Origin: Cladosporium sp. IMV 00045
Taxonomy: Eukaryota > Ascomycota > Dothideomycetes > Cladosporiales > Cladosporiaceae
Length of the DNA stretch: 64,000 bases
NCBI GenBank assembly: GCA_001931905.2
Contig: MSJI02000912.1
Span: 1 to 64,000 of the forward strand
Direction of reading: 5' to 3'
In this document: in pieces, positions 34,390 through 45,224 of the stretch
Position numbering within the stretch: position 1 is the stretch's first letter
Layout: each line of letters opens with the position of its first letter
Program-made: the position numbers and the translations under genes
Notes under the pieces: generated by a model
What the model saw: only the letters and a program-made list of their open reading frames with translations
Told to the model about the DNA's origin: nothing
The model's database searches: none

Positions 34390-35099
34390 GGTTGTTGGGT
34401 GTGGTTGGTGGGTTGGGGTTTGGATTCTGATGTGGGGGTTTGGATGGTGGTGGTGAGGATGGGTGTGCTGTTGCTGTTTATATACATGTAGTTATGTGGA
34501 TTTGCTTGTAGTACTGTGTTGCTCACACTGTTTGTGGCATGCTTATGTTTGCCATAGCTACTGCAGTTTGCCGCGCAGAGCAAAGATGAGATCGGCTTTT
34601 GACTGGACGTGCAAATGCCGAGGCGTCTCGACATTGTACGAGCCTACAAGATGGAAACAATGTGCCAACATTCAAAAGCTGAATGCTTGCGAATGTTTGC
34701 CAAAGCAGAAACAAACCTCAGATAGATTGAGCATATCACTCAGCATGCCGTTCGTGTTCATTGACCATTTGCCCAGGAGAAGAAACATCACACCAAGCTC
34801 GAAGTGACTCCACCGCCAAGATCACGTGGGAGATCATTCAACAACACAGTATGAGTTGTTGGCACGAAGATAGACTTTTCAAATGCTACAGTAGGCATTG
34901 ATGAGCCTTGACAAATTCGCCGAGCAGGTTTGTGAAAGCATACGAGCAGGTTCAAATCTCACCTTTCGCCAAGGCTATGGCCAAGTGGGTATATGTTCGC
35001 AATAAGTGACCAAGGTGCAAAATGAAAAATGCATTGCAAGCCCCGAAACTCGCATAACCTGTTTCAGAGACTAGACTTAAGCATGAGTAACCATCTATC
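34390..35099. other. Intergenic region VOC gene to palB
   Basis: This is the promoter of the VOC gene and the 3' region of palB. No gene is seen. Confidence 0.5.
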
Positions 35100-37778
35100 T
35101 CAATCGTCCGTAGCCCTCCACCCATCCCAAGCAATAGCCCCCGGCTGGTCGACAAACAGCTCCACGCCAAACCTCTCCTCCGGCACCTGGGCGTGGACGT
35201 ACATCCGCTCGAGCACCAGCCACACATCCCCGAGCCTGCGCATGTTGGGGTCGACGTCCAAGTCGTCCGTCTGGATCCCTCCCGCGCTGCTGTCGGAGTA
35301 CTCGCCGCCGCTGGAAGACGTCAGCACGCGCCGGTGGGGGCCGCGGCCCACTTCGATGGTGAGGCGGATGAGAGAGACGCGCGCGGAAGGGCCGGGCGTC
35401 GGGTGAGTGGCTGGGCGGGCCACGGCGTAGACTTTCAGCAGTCTTTTGGGCATGAGAGGGACTGCGACCCGGTTGCTGCCGGGGGCGAAGGCGGCCGTAG
35501 GGAGTTCGGTTCGAAGCCGACCGGCGCCTTCACGAGGCAGCAGAGCTAGGCGCACCGGATGACTGGTCTCTGCGAGAATGCTGAATCTGCTCAACTGGTC
35601 GGGTTCGAAGGTGCTGCATATGATGGTGTATTTGCCGGCTTCGACCGAGCCGGCTTCGGCCACGCAGCATCGCCGGCGGTAGTCTTTGCTGTCGACTACG
35701 ATGTCTCGAGCGCGGATGGATCGGACGCGCTGGCCGTAGCCGTGGACGAGCTTCAGGTGGACGTTGAGGGCGTCGTTATCCGCTTCCAGGAGGAGGCTGA
35801 TGGATGTCTTGCGAGTGACTTGGATGGAGAATTGGGGGTTGGTGGAATACGTCGGGCTGTGCGCGTTGCCTCCAGCAGTATCTTTGGCCCAGGCGCCTTG
35901 GATGCTGGTACTGCAAGGGTAGCGCTCAGGGGATTCGTTTAGAGTGAATGGGGAGTCGCTCCATACGCTGAGGGTGAAACTGAGTTTGACCGAAGGAAGC
36001 TCTTGCTCTCCCGGGATGACCGTTATAGGCTTTCCCGCCTGGCAAGGCTCCAGTTTGAGTAAGTTCTGGGGACTATCGACAAAGTTGGACTTTTCTACCA
36101 CCTTATCGGCCAGTAGTAGACGATTGCCGCTTGAGTAAAAGGCATGCAGTGCAATGAATCCTCTGATGTCGATGTCCTGACGGTCTTCTCCGTCGTCGCG
36201 TGGATGCTCCACACCTCGGAAGTGCCTCCAGAGTAGAAGCCATACCGTCGAGCGCTTTTGAGGAGTCACTGTGAATTGCGGGTGGGCTTTGAGGCTCGCG
36301 AAGCGCCTGCACGCTGCAGCTGGGTCGGACAGATCCCATGAAAAATGAACGTCTTGCCGATGTGAGAAAATACCGGGATTCCAGTTCAAGTATATTGACT
36401 CGAAGTTCTGTATCACGTTGTCAAGGTCCATCCAGAAGGTGCCCGGCGACAGCTGGTCGTCTGCGTTGAGAAGATCCCGAGACGAGTGGACTGGATCCTC
36501 GCCTTCGTTGTCCCCATCTTCATTCGAGACGTATGATGCTTCTTTGAATCGGCCACGCCAGCTCGTCCCTTCGCACCATGGATTCTTGATAAGGAAGAGA
36601 CGCTGCCCATCTATTTCCCGCACATCAAGTACAGCATAATCGTGCTGACCTGCAAGGCCTATCTCTCTTTCAGCTGTTGCGGATATCTTGCCAGTACCCA
36701 TCGTCACCATGACATCGCCGTAGGTGAATGCATTCAGTATGCGCCTCCAGAAAGCGTCGGGCTCAAGATCGTCGGCTTGGAGGAAGACCTGTTCAGGTAT
36801 CCAACCGCTGAGTATCCAGAGATCTGTGCCACTGTTGCTACCAGGAAAATCGTATCCGCCACGGACTTTCAGGTATGCTTTCTCCAGTAGCGCTGGCCAA
36901 AGGAGACCTGGATTACGTCGGTCGACAACATGTATGACCCGACTGGTGTTACTAGTGGGGAGTGTGTCGTCGATGACCACCTTGCGATAGCACCCATTGA
37001 AGTTCAATCGGACAATGTACTTGCCGTTTTCGGACATGAGAGGACGTCCCTCCACAGGATCATAAGGATGAAGCACGGAGCGCATGATTTTCGCATGGCT
37101 GCGTTCTGCCCTCGCTACCCCAGCACATATCGATGCAACAACAGAGCAGTCTGTAGCGGCGTCTTGGACGACATCGATTTTTCTAGGATAGTCCATGCTT
37201 GGGCCGGGATTGATGTCTTCTTTCAGTAGCCATGCTGGAGGTGGCAAAGCCTCGGATGGACGTTTCCAACCATCGAAGACCTCTTTCTGGAAGTCTGAAA
37301 GACTCAGCTCGATATCATCGGAGAAGGGTGGCTCTCCCTCCTTGAGTGTAAATTCCTCAGGTCCCGGCTCGCTAGTCCACGGTGGAAATTTGAGGCCGCT
37401 GAGCATGCTAGCTCTCAGCACCAGAATCTGCTCAGACTTAGGGAGAGTCCGTGAATTTGTAGGTTCTTTGAACTCTCTGGCCGCAATGAACGCATCTCTG
37501 CCGCTGTCATCACTGAATGCAGTAGGGTCCGGTACAGGCGGCCTCCAGTCGCTGTTTGTTTTGATCTGCTCGGCCTCCTGCAAGAGCTGCTTCACACGCC
37601 TGGAAAGTTGTGAACGATCGATGGGATTGTCAGCGAGCCTCAAGGCTCGCATTGAAGTGTCGACGGCATTGATGGCGAGCTCCAGGGCCTCAGCGCGGCT
37701 CTTGGACCGAACCAGCTTCAGTGAGAGCTCATCTGCATCCTGGCGGAGTGAGTCCAAATCATTGGGCGACAGGTTCAT
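35100..37778 (-). CDS. palB: PalB/Rim13 calpain-like protease of ambient-pH signalling
   Basis: An intronless 892-residue frame. PalB/Rim13 is the cysteine protease that, with ESCRT partners, triggers processing of the pH regulator PacC/Rim101. The N-terminus (residues about 5-75) is a helical MIT domain that binds ESCRT-III. The calpain core spans about 170-420 and has the triad Cys211 (ATDCSVVAS), His379 (AGQHDYAVLDV) and Asn399 (IKNPWCEG), plus GLLWPALLEKAYLKVRGGYD. The C-terminal half contains C2-like/PBH domains typical of PalB, ending DGWRATDD. All catalytic residues are present, so the enzyme should be active. It is divergent from the carrier gene. A GCCAAG hexamer, the PacC core site, lies 15 bp upstream of the ATG, but such sites are expected by chance. 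Confidence 0.94.
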   Translation of the reverse strand: MNLSPNDLDSLRQDADELSLKLVRSKSRAEALELAINAVDTSMRALRLADNPIDRSQLSRRVKQLLQEAEQIKTNSDWRPPVPDPTAFSDDSGRDAFIAAREFKEPTNSRTLPKSEQILVLRASMLSGLKFPPWTSEPGPEEFTLKEGEPPFSDDIELSLSDFQKEVFDGWKRPSEALPPPAWLLKEDINPGPSMDYPRKIDVVQDAATDCSVVASICAGVARAERSHAKIMRSVLHPYDPVEGRPLMSENGKYIVRLNFNGCYRKVVIDDTLPTSNTSRVIHVVDRRNPGLLWPALLEKAYLKVRGGYDFPGSNSGTDLWILSGWIPEQVFLQADDLEPDAFWRRILNAFTYGDVMVTMGTGKISATAEREIGLAGQHDYAVLDVREIDGQRLFLIKNPWCEGTSWRGRFKEASYVSNEDGDNEGEDPVHSSRDLLNADDQLSPGTFWMDLDNVIQNFESIYLNWNPGIFSHRQDVHFSWDLSDPAAACRRFASLKAHPQFTVTPQKRSTVWLLLWRHFRGVEHPRDDGEDRQDIDIRGFIALHAFYSSGNRLLLADKVVEKSNFVDSPQNLLKLEPCQAGKPITVIPGEQELPSVKLSFTLSVWSDSPFTLNESPERYPCSTSIQGAWAKDTAGGNAHSPTYSTNPQFSIQVTRKTSISLLLEADNDALNVHLKLVHGYGQRVRSIRARDIVVDSKDYRRRCCVAEAGSVEAGKYTIICSTFEPDQLSRFSILAETSHPVRLALLPREGAGRLRTELPTAAFAPGSNRVAVPLMPKRLLKVYAVARPATHPTPGPSARVSLIRLTIEVGRGPHRRVLTSSSGGEYSDSSAGGIQTDDLDVDPNMRRLGDVWLVLERMYVHAQVPEERFGVELFVDQPGAIAWDGWRATDD

Positions 37779-38462
37779 GGAAGGCAGTTATTGCCAAGCG
37801 CGCAAGCATGGTCCAGAGGAGATGATTTTGGGTGGCTGTATCAGGCGTCTGTAAGAGAATGGGTATATGTGTACTGTACTGTACCTTGCTGTCGCTACAA
37901 GCGCGTTGAACGTGCCACGGCTACAAGTGAAGTCATCGGAGGGCCTCGGCGAGTGGGTCTTGTGCGGAATCGACTTCTTGAACCCTCAACCTTTGAGCCT
38001 TTGAAGCGAGCGAGCTGTGACGAGTTGCCGTGATGCTATAGGCTCGCAGAGACAGCCCAAGTCTCTCGTGGCTTTCTTGGGCAAACCCCGGATTTTGGTT
38101 GTGGCAGCGATAGCGGCATCGCATCATTCTCAAACTCTCATCTCTGGTGACTGACTCCCTGCAGGCCGAGGTTCAGAGCTCGGCACGACGCATGTGCCGG
38201 CTGTCCTTCGGTCGGTGCAGGCAATTGATTTTCTTTCCCATATCGCATCATGACCTGACCCAACCTCACACCCATGCTCTATGCACTTGGCTCACTGACT
38301 CTCCTATCGCTTTAAGCGACTCGAGCTCGATCTTACTCTCCACTCATAGTGGCTCTCGATTAGATCGGCCATACACAACAGCAACCATAGAATATCTGTC
38401 TCCGGGAATAATAAACACTTCCTTCCACCCGACCTCTCATTAAACCCAGGACAAACACCAAC
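37779..38462. promoter_or_regulatory. Divergent promoter between palB and the carrier gene
   Basis: This 684-bp region has GCCAAG at 37793-37798 and CTTGGC at 38286-38291 (PacC-type cores). No open frame is supported. Confidence 0.5.
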
Positions 38463-39578
38463 ATGGCCGCCCTCTCCAAGAATGAAGTTCCACCATGGGG
38501 CCTGGCCATAGCCGGATCCACCGGCGCCATCCTGGCCAACGCCCTCGTCTACCCTCTCGACATCGTCAAAACCCGCCTGCAAGTCCAAGTCAAACCGCAA
38601 CCGGGCGCCGCTCCTCGCGATCCCACAGATGACCCGCACTACGAAGGCACTTTGCACGCAATCAAGCACATCCTGGACGATGAGGGCGTCTCCGGCCTGT
38701 ACAGCGGCATGGTGGGCAGCCTGCTCGGCGTCGCGAGCACCAACTTCGCCTATTTCTACTGGTACTCGACCGTGCGCAGCGTCTACTTCAACAAAGTCCA
38801 GACGAACGGCAAGCCGACCAGCACGGCCGTGGAGCTGAGTCTGGGAGCCGTCGCGGGCGCGTTGGCTCAGCTGTTCACCATCCCGATCGCGGTCGTGACG
38901 ACGAGGCAGCAGACGCAGCCCAAGGGCCAGAAGAAGGGCATCCTGGCGACGGGGAGGGAAGTGATCGAGAGCGAGGACGGATACACCGGTCTGTGGAGGG
39001 GTCTGAAAGCCAGTCTGGTGCTCGTGGTCAACCCGGCCATCACATACGGCGCCTACCAGAGGCTGAGGGACGTTCTGTACCCCGGCAAGGCAAACTTGAG
39101 AGCGCATGAGGCATTCCGTACGTTTCCCAATACCTCCCTCACTCGAAAAAACATCCTCATCAGTAACGTAACGCACCAGCTAACAAAACCCCCAGTCCTC
39201 GGCGCCATGTCCAAAGCCCTCGCCACAATCGCAACCCAACCCCTAATCGTCGCCAAAGTCGGCCTGCAATCCCGGCCCCCTCCCTCGCGCAACGGGAAAC
39301 CCTTCAAATCCTTCATCGAAGTCATGAACTACATCATCAAGCACGAAGGGCCTCTGGGCCTGTTCAAAGGCATCGGCCCGCAGATTCTCAAGGGCCTGCT
39401 CGTGCAGGGCTTCCTGATGATGACGAAGGAGAGGATGGAGCTCGTGTTCGTGCTGCTGTTCAGGTATGTGCGCAAGATGAGGCAGGAGCAGTTGGCCAAG
39501 TTGCAGAAGATCGCGGCGGAGAAGGTGGCGGTAGCGGCGGAGAGGACGAAGGTGGCGGCTGAGAAGGTTGCTGCTTGA
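38463..39578 (+). CDS. Peroxisomal-type adenine nucleotide carrier (PMP47/ANT1-like)
   Basis: This mitochondrial-carrier-family protein has 345 residues in two exons (38463-39117, 39196-39578). The 78-bp intron (GTACGT...CCCAG) is a multiple of three without stops, so unspliced RNA would encode 26 more residues. Three carrier repeats are visible: PLDIVKTRLQ near residue 37, a second repeat with TIPIAVVTTRQQTQ, and a third with TQPLIVAKVGLQ. The start WGLAIAGSTGAILANALVYP and the segment FAYFYWYSTVRS resemble peroxisomal PMP47/Ant1, which import ATP for fatty-acid activation. The Lys/Ala heptad-like tail (KIAAEKVAVAAERTKVAAEK) is unusual for the family. Peroxisomal location is inferred from similarity, not from a visible targeting signal. 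Confidence 0.9.
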   Translation: MAALSKNEVPPWGLAIAGSTGAILANALVYPLDIVKTRLQVQVKPQPGAAPRDPTDDPHYEGTLHAIKHILDDEGVSGLYSGMVGSLLGVASTNFAYFYWYSTVRSVYFNKVQTNGKPTSTAVELSLGAVAGALAQLFTIPIAVVTTRQQTQPKGQKKGILATGREVIESEDGYTGLWRGLKASLVLVVNPAITYGAYQRLRDVLYPGKANLRAHEAFRTFPNTSLTRKNILISNVTHQLTKPPVLGAMSKALATIATQPLIVAKVGLQSRPPPSRNGKPFKSFIEVMNYIIKHEGPLGLFKGIGPQILKGLLVQGFLMMTKERMELVFVLLFRYVRKMRQEQLAKLQKIAAEKVAVAAERTKVAAEKVAA

Positions 39579-39901
39579 GGGGTGATGTTGGCGAAGTGAT
39601 TTTTTTTTGGGATCGTTTGTGCTTTGTCTTTTTTGTCTTTTGAATATAGCGGGAAGACTGGCGTTCTTTCTTATCAGCGATCTGGAACGCTCTGGATCTT
39701 TGTTTCTGCACACGGGACTTGCACTGGGTAAGCGGATTTCTGGATTTCTGGATTTCTTGTTGAGTTGTTCGAGTTTGGGTATATACATGTACAGAAGAGA
39801 CGAAACACACTCGCCGCCGAGACCTTGAAAGCTGTGTCCCGTTGCCGTCGTCTTTACTCTCATCGTTCGCGGATCGTGTCAGAGCGACTTGCTCGTTCGC
39901 C
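39579..39901. other. Convergent 3' region
   Basis: This is the 3' UTR space shared by the carrier gene and the small membrane-protein gene. T-rich, with no feature. Confidence 0.5.
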
Positions 39902-40559
39902 TTATTTCCCCCCCTTAACCTCCGACTCCAAACCCTTCACGTATCCCTCTAGCCTCTGAACCGCGGATTGAAGGGCCTAGAGAAGCGTGTAAGTCAAGGA
40001 ACCAAAATCTCCTCGGTAAGATTCGCCAGAGCGGCGTCTTCTTTCGTCCAAGTTCAAAACGTACGTATACATCCTCGGTCAGAAGCTCGTTCGACACCTT
40101 ATACTCGTCCACGACGTAGTAGTACAGGCCCGCGCCGGAAATGACGGAGCCGAGGAGGAAGCCGAAGATCCTAGCAAGTAAAATGTGATCGTTAGTTCAA
40201 TTGGACTCTCCCGTATACCACGTTCCCCAGGTTCTTATTTCCTCTTAGAAGCATAGTCTTTCGCGTCCCCCAATGACAATCCCCATCCATCCCATCGGAG
40301 CTCCCCGGCTTGTCCACAACAGCCAAACCCTCCTCTTCATTTTCATTTCCAAATAGATGCAACTTCGATATTGCGCGGGAGAGACTCACGTTCCCCTAAA
40401 AGCGCCCACGGGCTTGCGCACAGGCGCGACGTCTTGCAGCATTCGTCGCGAGGTCTGGAAGGAGCGTTTGCTCTGCTGGGCCGCGGCGGTTTGGGCGATT
40501 GAGGAGCTGGCGGGGCGGGCGCTGCTGCGGAGCAGCAGGGAGGGGATGCGGGAGGCCAT
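39902..40559 (-). CDS. Small mitochondrial membrane protein of unknown function
   Basis: Three exons (40390-40559, 40065-40170, 39902-39976) join to 116 residues. The introns are 219 and 88 bp. The N-terminus MASRIPSLLLRSSARPASSS has Arg, Ser and Ala and no acidic residue, a strong mitochondrial presequence followed by RSFQTSRRML, a likely cleavage region. One membrane segment follows (about residues 58-78: IFGFLLGSVISGAGLYYYVV). Then come DEYKVSNELLTEDVY and a short coiled coil (ALQSAVQRLEGYVKGLESEV). A presequence, one TM segment and a short coiled coil are found in several small fungal inner-membrane proteins. I do not recognise the specific family. Confidence 0.82.
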
Positions 40560-41649
40560 GGTTGTTGTGAGGGTTTGGTGTTTTGGGAGGTTGTGGGAGG
40601 TCGTGGGAGTGGTGGTTTGTTTGGTTGTTTCTAAGAGCTATCGCTCGGCTTGTGGTCGGGTGACGAATGGAGCTTGGGGGAGTTGGGTAAGCGAGTTTGG
40701 GTGGACCGAGCGTTGGAGGTCGGTTTGGGATTGGGACGAGGTCATCGGTGTCAGGGCATGGTTGAGCAAATACAACAAGCCTTTTTGTTGTTTTCTGGTG
40801 AATACCCGGCAGTCGTTTAATCAGGACTGTAACTACTTTGGCTATCGGTTTGCTACTGACTTGATTTCCTGCTGTGGTAGGAATACGATAGATTTTCATG
40901 TCCTTGCGATCGCGAAAGTTCAACAATTGCACAGCCGCTTCGATGCACGTTTCCGCGGGCTCATGGATCATTTGCGGAACTTTATGGGTGGCTAGTAATG
41001 TTGCCGGATATATCGGCGACACCACAAACTGTGCAGGGAGGGAAAGCAAGTTGTAACTAGAGAGGCTGCTTATCAAATGAGAGCTCTGGTGTGTGTGAAG
41101 ATAAAATGTTTGGCATGATTATTAAAAGCGTGCTATCAGGAATTGACCTTTTCATCCTTCATGGAAGATACACCATGAGCTAAAGTAAGAGCCTTTAGCT
41201 AACAAAATTAGAGACAGTGCCGGACAAGGGCTTTTCCATGTACACAGACTGCTCTTCCCATGTAGGTGCTGTGCATTCGATCCATGTCACTTCCTTCATT
41301 TGACCTCAATAGTCCGGGTGGTGAATGACCAGTCGTGCTTCCATACGACAAGCGGTTAGACTCGGCATCCGAAGGTAGAAACCATCCAAGTTCATGTCTT
41401 GGTCAGAGATCATGCCAGGACGTTGGAGATTGAAATAATTCCGAAGTCGGATGAGGCGGTCGCCTAAAGAACTTTCGTGGATTTCGAGTCTCGACAGCGC
41501 TCCGCACGATCAATGAAAAATTTTGGTCGTGGCCCTGCGGCTGGGACTTTGCGGTCGATTATGTTTTTTTTGTCCCGACAAGGGCAGCATCTGAGCTACG
41601 ACGACTGGCGTCACATGTGATTGCTGGTGGCGAGAGGCAGCAAAGAATC
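40560..41649. other. Intergenic region, no gene seen
   Basis: This is the promoter of the small mitochondrial gene and the 3' side of TMA16. Long frames on both strands here overlap the presequence exon out of frame and are not supported. Confidence 0.5.
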
Positions 41650-42189
41650 TCAAGCCGCCTTGTTTGGCGGGAAATGGGCCTCTTTCACAACTCCATTAGG
41701 CTGGATCCTGACGAAGTTCATGTTGCTCAGGCTGAGCCAGTCGTACTGCCACGCATCCAACTTGACAAGCGTTTGCTCATCCTGCAGGTTCGGGATCCAA
41801 AGGCCGCTCTCGTACTCCTTCTTCTCGCCATCCTTCGCCTGCTCAAGGAGTTGCTGCCTGGTGTTCGCTGGTCTTCCAGCCCTTCGCTCGGATTGCAGTT
41901 GTGTGATCTCCTCGTCCAAGCGAGTAAGATACTCCTCAGCAGCAGCCTGCAGTTCAGTCTGATCGAACGGGTGAAGAGTGTCGGGCAGGTTCTCCTTGAA
42001 CCATGCAATGCGGTTCAACCACGACTCGTTGGCTCCTTTCTGAATCTTGTGCTTTCTTGCCACTCGGTCGTCACGCACGGCAGCTTTGCGAATACGAAGG
42101 GCGTCTCTGCTGTTCTCGTGCAGAGATTTTGCGTTGGCACCTTTCTTTTTGGTGACCAATTTTTGGATCTTGTTCAACTTCGAAGGCAT
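41650..42189 (-). CDS. TMA16: Translation machinery-associated protein 16 / ribosome biogenesis factor
   Basis: An intronless frame of 179 residues starts MPSKLNKIQKLVTKKKG. TMA16 binds pre-60S particles in the nucleus. Visible family features are the basic N-terminus, HENSRDALRIRKAAVRDDRV, KENLPDTLHPFDQTELQAAA, EYLTRLDEEITQLQSERRAG and the C-terminal WIPNLQDEQTLVKLDAWQYD. Length agrees with the family (about 180). An upstream in-frame Met at 42276 exists, but MPSKLNKIQK is the family N-terminus. It shares a 378-bp divergent promoter with EXO1. Confidence 0.92.
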   Translation of the reverse strand: MPSKLNKIQKLVTKKKGANAKSLHENSRDALRIRKAAVRDDRVARKHKIQKGANESWLNRIAWFKENLPDTLHPFDQTELQAAAEEYLTRLDEEITQLQSERRAGRPANTRQQLLEQAKDGEKKEYESGLWIPNLQDEQTLVKLDAWQYDWLSLSNMNFVRIQPNGVVKEAHFPPNKAA

Positions 42190-42567
42190 CTTGACGATCT
42201 TCGGGGAACAATGTCGGATTTTGAGAAGCTGTTGATATTTGTCGTCAGGCCGTGGCGCAAAGCAGACTGCCTGCAAGAAATCTCAAGAAATCTCGATGGT
42301 CTCGCCTCGAGGTCAAAGGGTTCGAATTTGGCTCGCTCCCGCCCGTTTTTCCCGCAACGCGTCTTCGCGTCTTCCCCAGGCTGATCCTCGACATCTATCC
42401 AACGAGACCGAAGGGACATGTTGTTGTCCGAGGACTGAAACACGACAAGCGAGTTGGTGACTTTGCCGCTCGCATACGAGACTCGTCAATGATCTTGACA
42501 TGACCGCATTGTACACGTAACCTGCTGCTGACGGCTAGCCCGCCATCTTCTTCACATTCGGCCGAAC
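42190..42567. promoter_or_regulatory. Divergent promoter between TMA16 and EXO1
   Basis: These 378 bp separate two divergent start codons, so the promoters must be compact or shared. No specific motif is claimed. Confidence 0.5.
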
Positions 42568-44789
42568 ATGGGCATCCAAGGTACGTACCTCTGCTTTGAT
42601 AGACACCCTCAGACGTAACACTGAACATCCAAGGGCTGCTACCTCTCCTCAAAAGCATCCAGAAGCCTACCCATCTACGCAAATTTGCCGGCAAAACGAT
42701 CGGAATTGACGCTTATGGCTGGCTTCACCGTGCCATTTTCACCTGTGCCGTCGAGTTGGCCCAAGGAAGGCCTACCCGCAAATATATCGACTATGTGATG
42801 AGCCGTGTCCGAATGCTCATCCACTTTGGTGTAAAGCCATACATGGTGTTCGATGGAGACAACTTGCCCAGCAAGGCCCACACAGAAAAAGATAGAGCAG
42901 CGCGACGCAAAGAAAGCAGGAGGATCGGCCTGCAGCTATTGAAAGAGGGAGATTTCGGTCTGGCACAACATGAGCTGCAGAAAGCCGCGGATGTCACGCC
43001 TCTCATGGCACGCGAGATCATTGAAGAGCTCAAGGCTGCCGGCATTCCTTACGTCGTCGCACCATACGAGGCAGATAGCCAACTTACTTATCTGGAGCAG
43101 CAGGGTCTAATCCAGGGCGTGATTAGCGAAGATTCCGACTTACTGGTCTTCGGTGTCAGATGCTTGTTGACCAAGCTTGATCAGTATGGTGAATGTGTGA
43201 TGATCAGACGAGACGACTTTACCGCCTGTCGAGAGGTGAGCCTTGTTGGTTGGCAGCTCAACGATTTCCGCATGATGGCTATGCTTTCTGGGTGCGATTA
43301 CCTACCTGGCATAGAGAAACTGGGCGTGAAGACAGCGTATCGGCTCGTCCGCCAGCACAAGACCATTGAAAAGGTCGTTCGCACCCTTCAATTCGATGGC
43401 AAAAAGAAAGTCCCTGCCGACTACCTGGATTCATTTACCAAAGCTGAGCGAACGTTCTTGTACCAGAGAGTGTTCTGTCCGGAAGCGAAATGTCTTGTCA
43501 ACCTCACAAAAGTTCCACCGCACCTGGATCTAGACGACATGCCTTACATCGGCAAACACGTCGAAGATGATGTAGCATGCGGCGTCGCAAGCGGCGATCT
43601 AGACCCAAATACCAAGTTGCCCCTGGTACTATCCAGTCGACAAGACTTTCCATCACGAAGATCAAATGTCGTGCAAACACCCACACAAAAGCCGGGCAAG
43701 CCCATGTCGGACTTCTTCAAGCCTCGCCGAACACCACTTGCCGAGCTTGATCCCAACTCTTTCACACCTTCTCCCAGCCAACATCGCTTGCTGGAGGCGC
43801 AGAGGGGCGCGTCATGGTCTGCGTCACAGGCACATCCCATGCGACCACCACCTGCAGTGAACCGCGTGGCGAGCATGGCTGCGCCGAGTTCAGCGCCTCA
43901 GCCTCCCCGGCGTACAATGAGTGCGCAGCTGTTCAGCGGAGCGAGTCCTCCTAAGAGACAGCGTCTCTGCTCAGACAGCGGCATGGCGGCCGCGAAAAGT
44001 GGCACACGCATTCTTGAGGGCTCCAGCAGCCGCTACTTCGGGGCCAGTCCATCGTTGAGGAAAACTTCTAAGAAAAAGGACGACTTTGAACTGTGGTCTG
44101 ATGATTCTGTGCAGGATGCTGTGGCTGCTCTTGCTGATACCCCGGCTCAATCGCCGTCTCCCAAGAAACGGAAGAGGTTGTCTGTTTTCTCTGATGCTCC
44201 TACATCTAACCGTAAGGATCGGGAGAGCCTTGGTTCGCAAGACCTCACACAGGACACAGCTTCGTCTTTTACATCGACCATTTCTCGTGAATCGCAGGAC
44301 ATGGACACCCCTGCAACATCATTCGAAAGCGTTGGCGACTCACCGAGTATATTCACGAAAGGTCTGTCGTCTCGCTTTGAAGGCTTGAAGTCCAAATGGG
44401 CGTACAATCCCGCCGACAGAGACGACAAGGCTCAGAAGCCGGCTACGCCTCCCGACAATCATTCCATCACGGAAGCCTTTTCGTTTGGGGATGCTGGAAA
44501 ATCAAAAACTATTGCTCCAGCATCAGACTCTGCGACAGTGCCAGCATCGCCACTTCGCGCTGACGATAAGAATGAGAAAGCAAGAACAGAAGATGGCGAT
44601 CAGCTGTTGAGCGATGAACAATGGCTAGCCTTGGAGAAAGACCATGTCGACGGAGAACCCAACGAACTCGAAGCAGAGATCAAGGGGAGCGAAGATCTCA
44701 TCGTACCGGCTAGTCCGTACAGCAACAGTCAGGAAGAGGAGGATGAGAGGCCAAGTCTTGACCTTGGACGGTTTGCTTTTGCAGGTTAG
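42568..44789 (+). CDS. EXO1: Exonuclease 1 (5'-3' exonuclease / flap endonuclease)
   Basis: EXO1 resects DNA ends and works in mismatch repair and recombination in the nucleus. A 13-nt first exon (42568-42580) and a 53-bp intron precede the main exon (42634-44789), giving 722 residues. The N-terminus MGIQGLLPLLKS, with a free Gly2 after Met, is the XPG/FEN family start. The N-region contains GIDAYGWLHR and KPYMVFDGDNLPSKA. The I-region has YVVAPYEADSQL (metal ligands), SEDSDLLVFG and SGCDYLPGIEKLGVKTAY (helix-hairpin-helix). The C-terminal half is Ser/Pro-rich and disordered, with basic clusters, as usual for MLH/PCNA-interacting tails. All acidic active-site residues are present. Confidence 0.96.
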
Positions 44790-45224
44790 GGCGCGCTTGG
44801 GTGTTAACGCGGGTGACGAGGCGTATTGCTGGAATGTTGTATTACGATACCAAAGTAAAGTTTTGTCAAGCGCTGTATTGATCAATGTTGTTTGCGCTAC
44901 GTACTGAACGTTTCTTTTCCGATGACGTTTGGTCGGTCATCAATCTCGATCTCAAGAAAACATTGTGAATGAGATGCAGTGCAGGCATCTTCACCCTTGT
45001 GGATGGTGACAGCCCTAGAGCTTCACCCCCACACGCCCGGATCCACAAACGTCGGAGTCCCCAAGCTGCCCTGAACAGCACACGACATCAGGCATTCGTG
45101 CAATCAACGACGTACAGTCGTAAAGACGGACCACGAAGAAGCCTTTCAGTCGCTACCGCTCTGCCATCACACTATGAGCTAGATGAATCTCTAGGAGGCC
45201 GCAGCCTCGACGATATCGAAACAC
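44790..45224. other. EXO1 3' region and start of the duplicated segment
   Basis: From about 45019 the sequence matches 60631 onward (the copy upstream of the second transporter). This includes the CCTTTCAGTCGCTACC and CCTCGACGATATCGAAACAC stretches just before both start codons. Confidence 0.7.

Noticed and set aside
37793..38291. Two GCCAAG PacC-type sites in the palB promoter
   Set aside because: The short hexamer is expected about once by chance in this length on two strands, so it is not evidence of feedback control.
40396..41076. 226-codon minus-strand frame over the small mitochondrial gene
   Set aside because: It overlaps the presequence exon in a different frame, and the real exon set gives a coherent mitochondrial protein.
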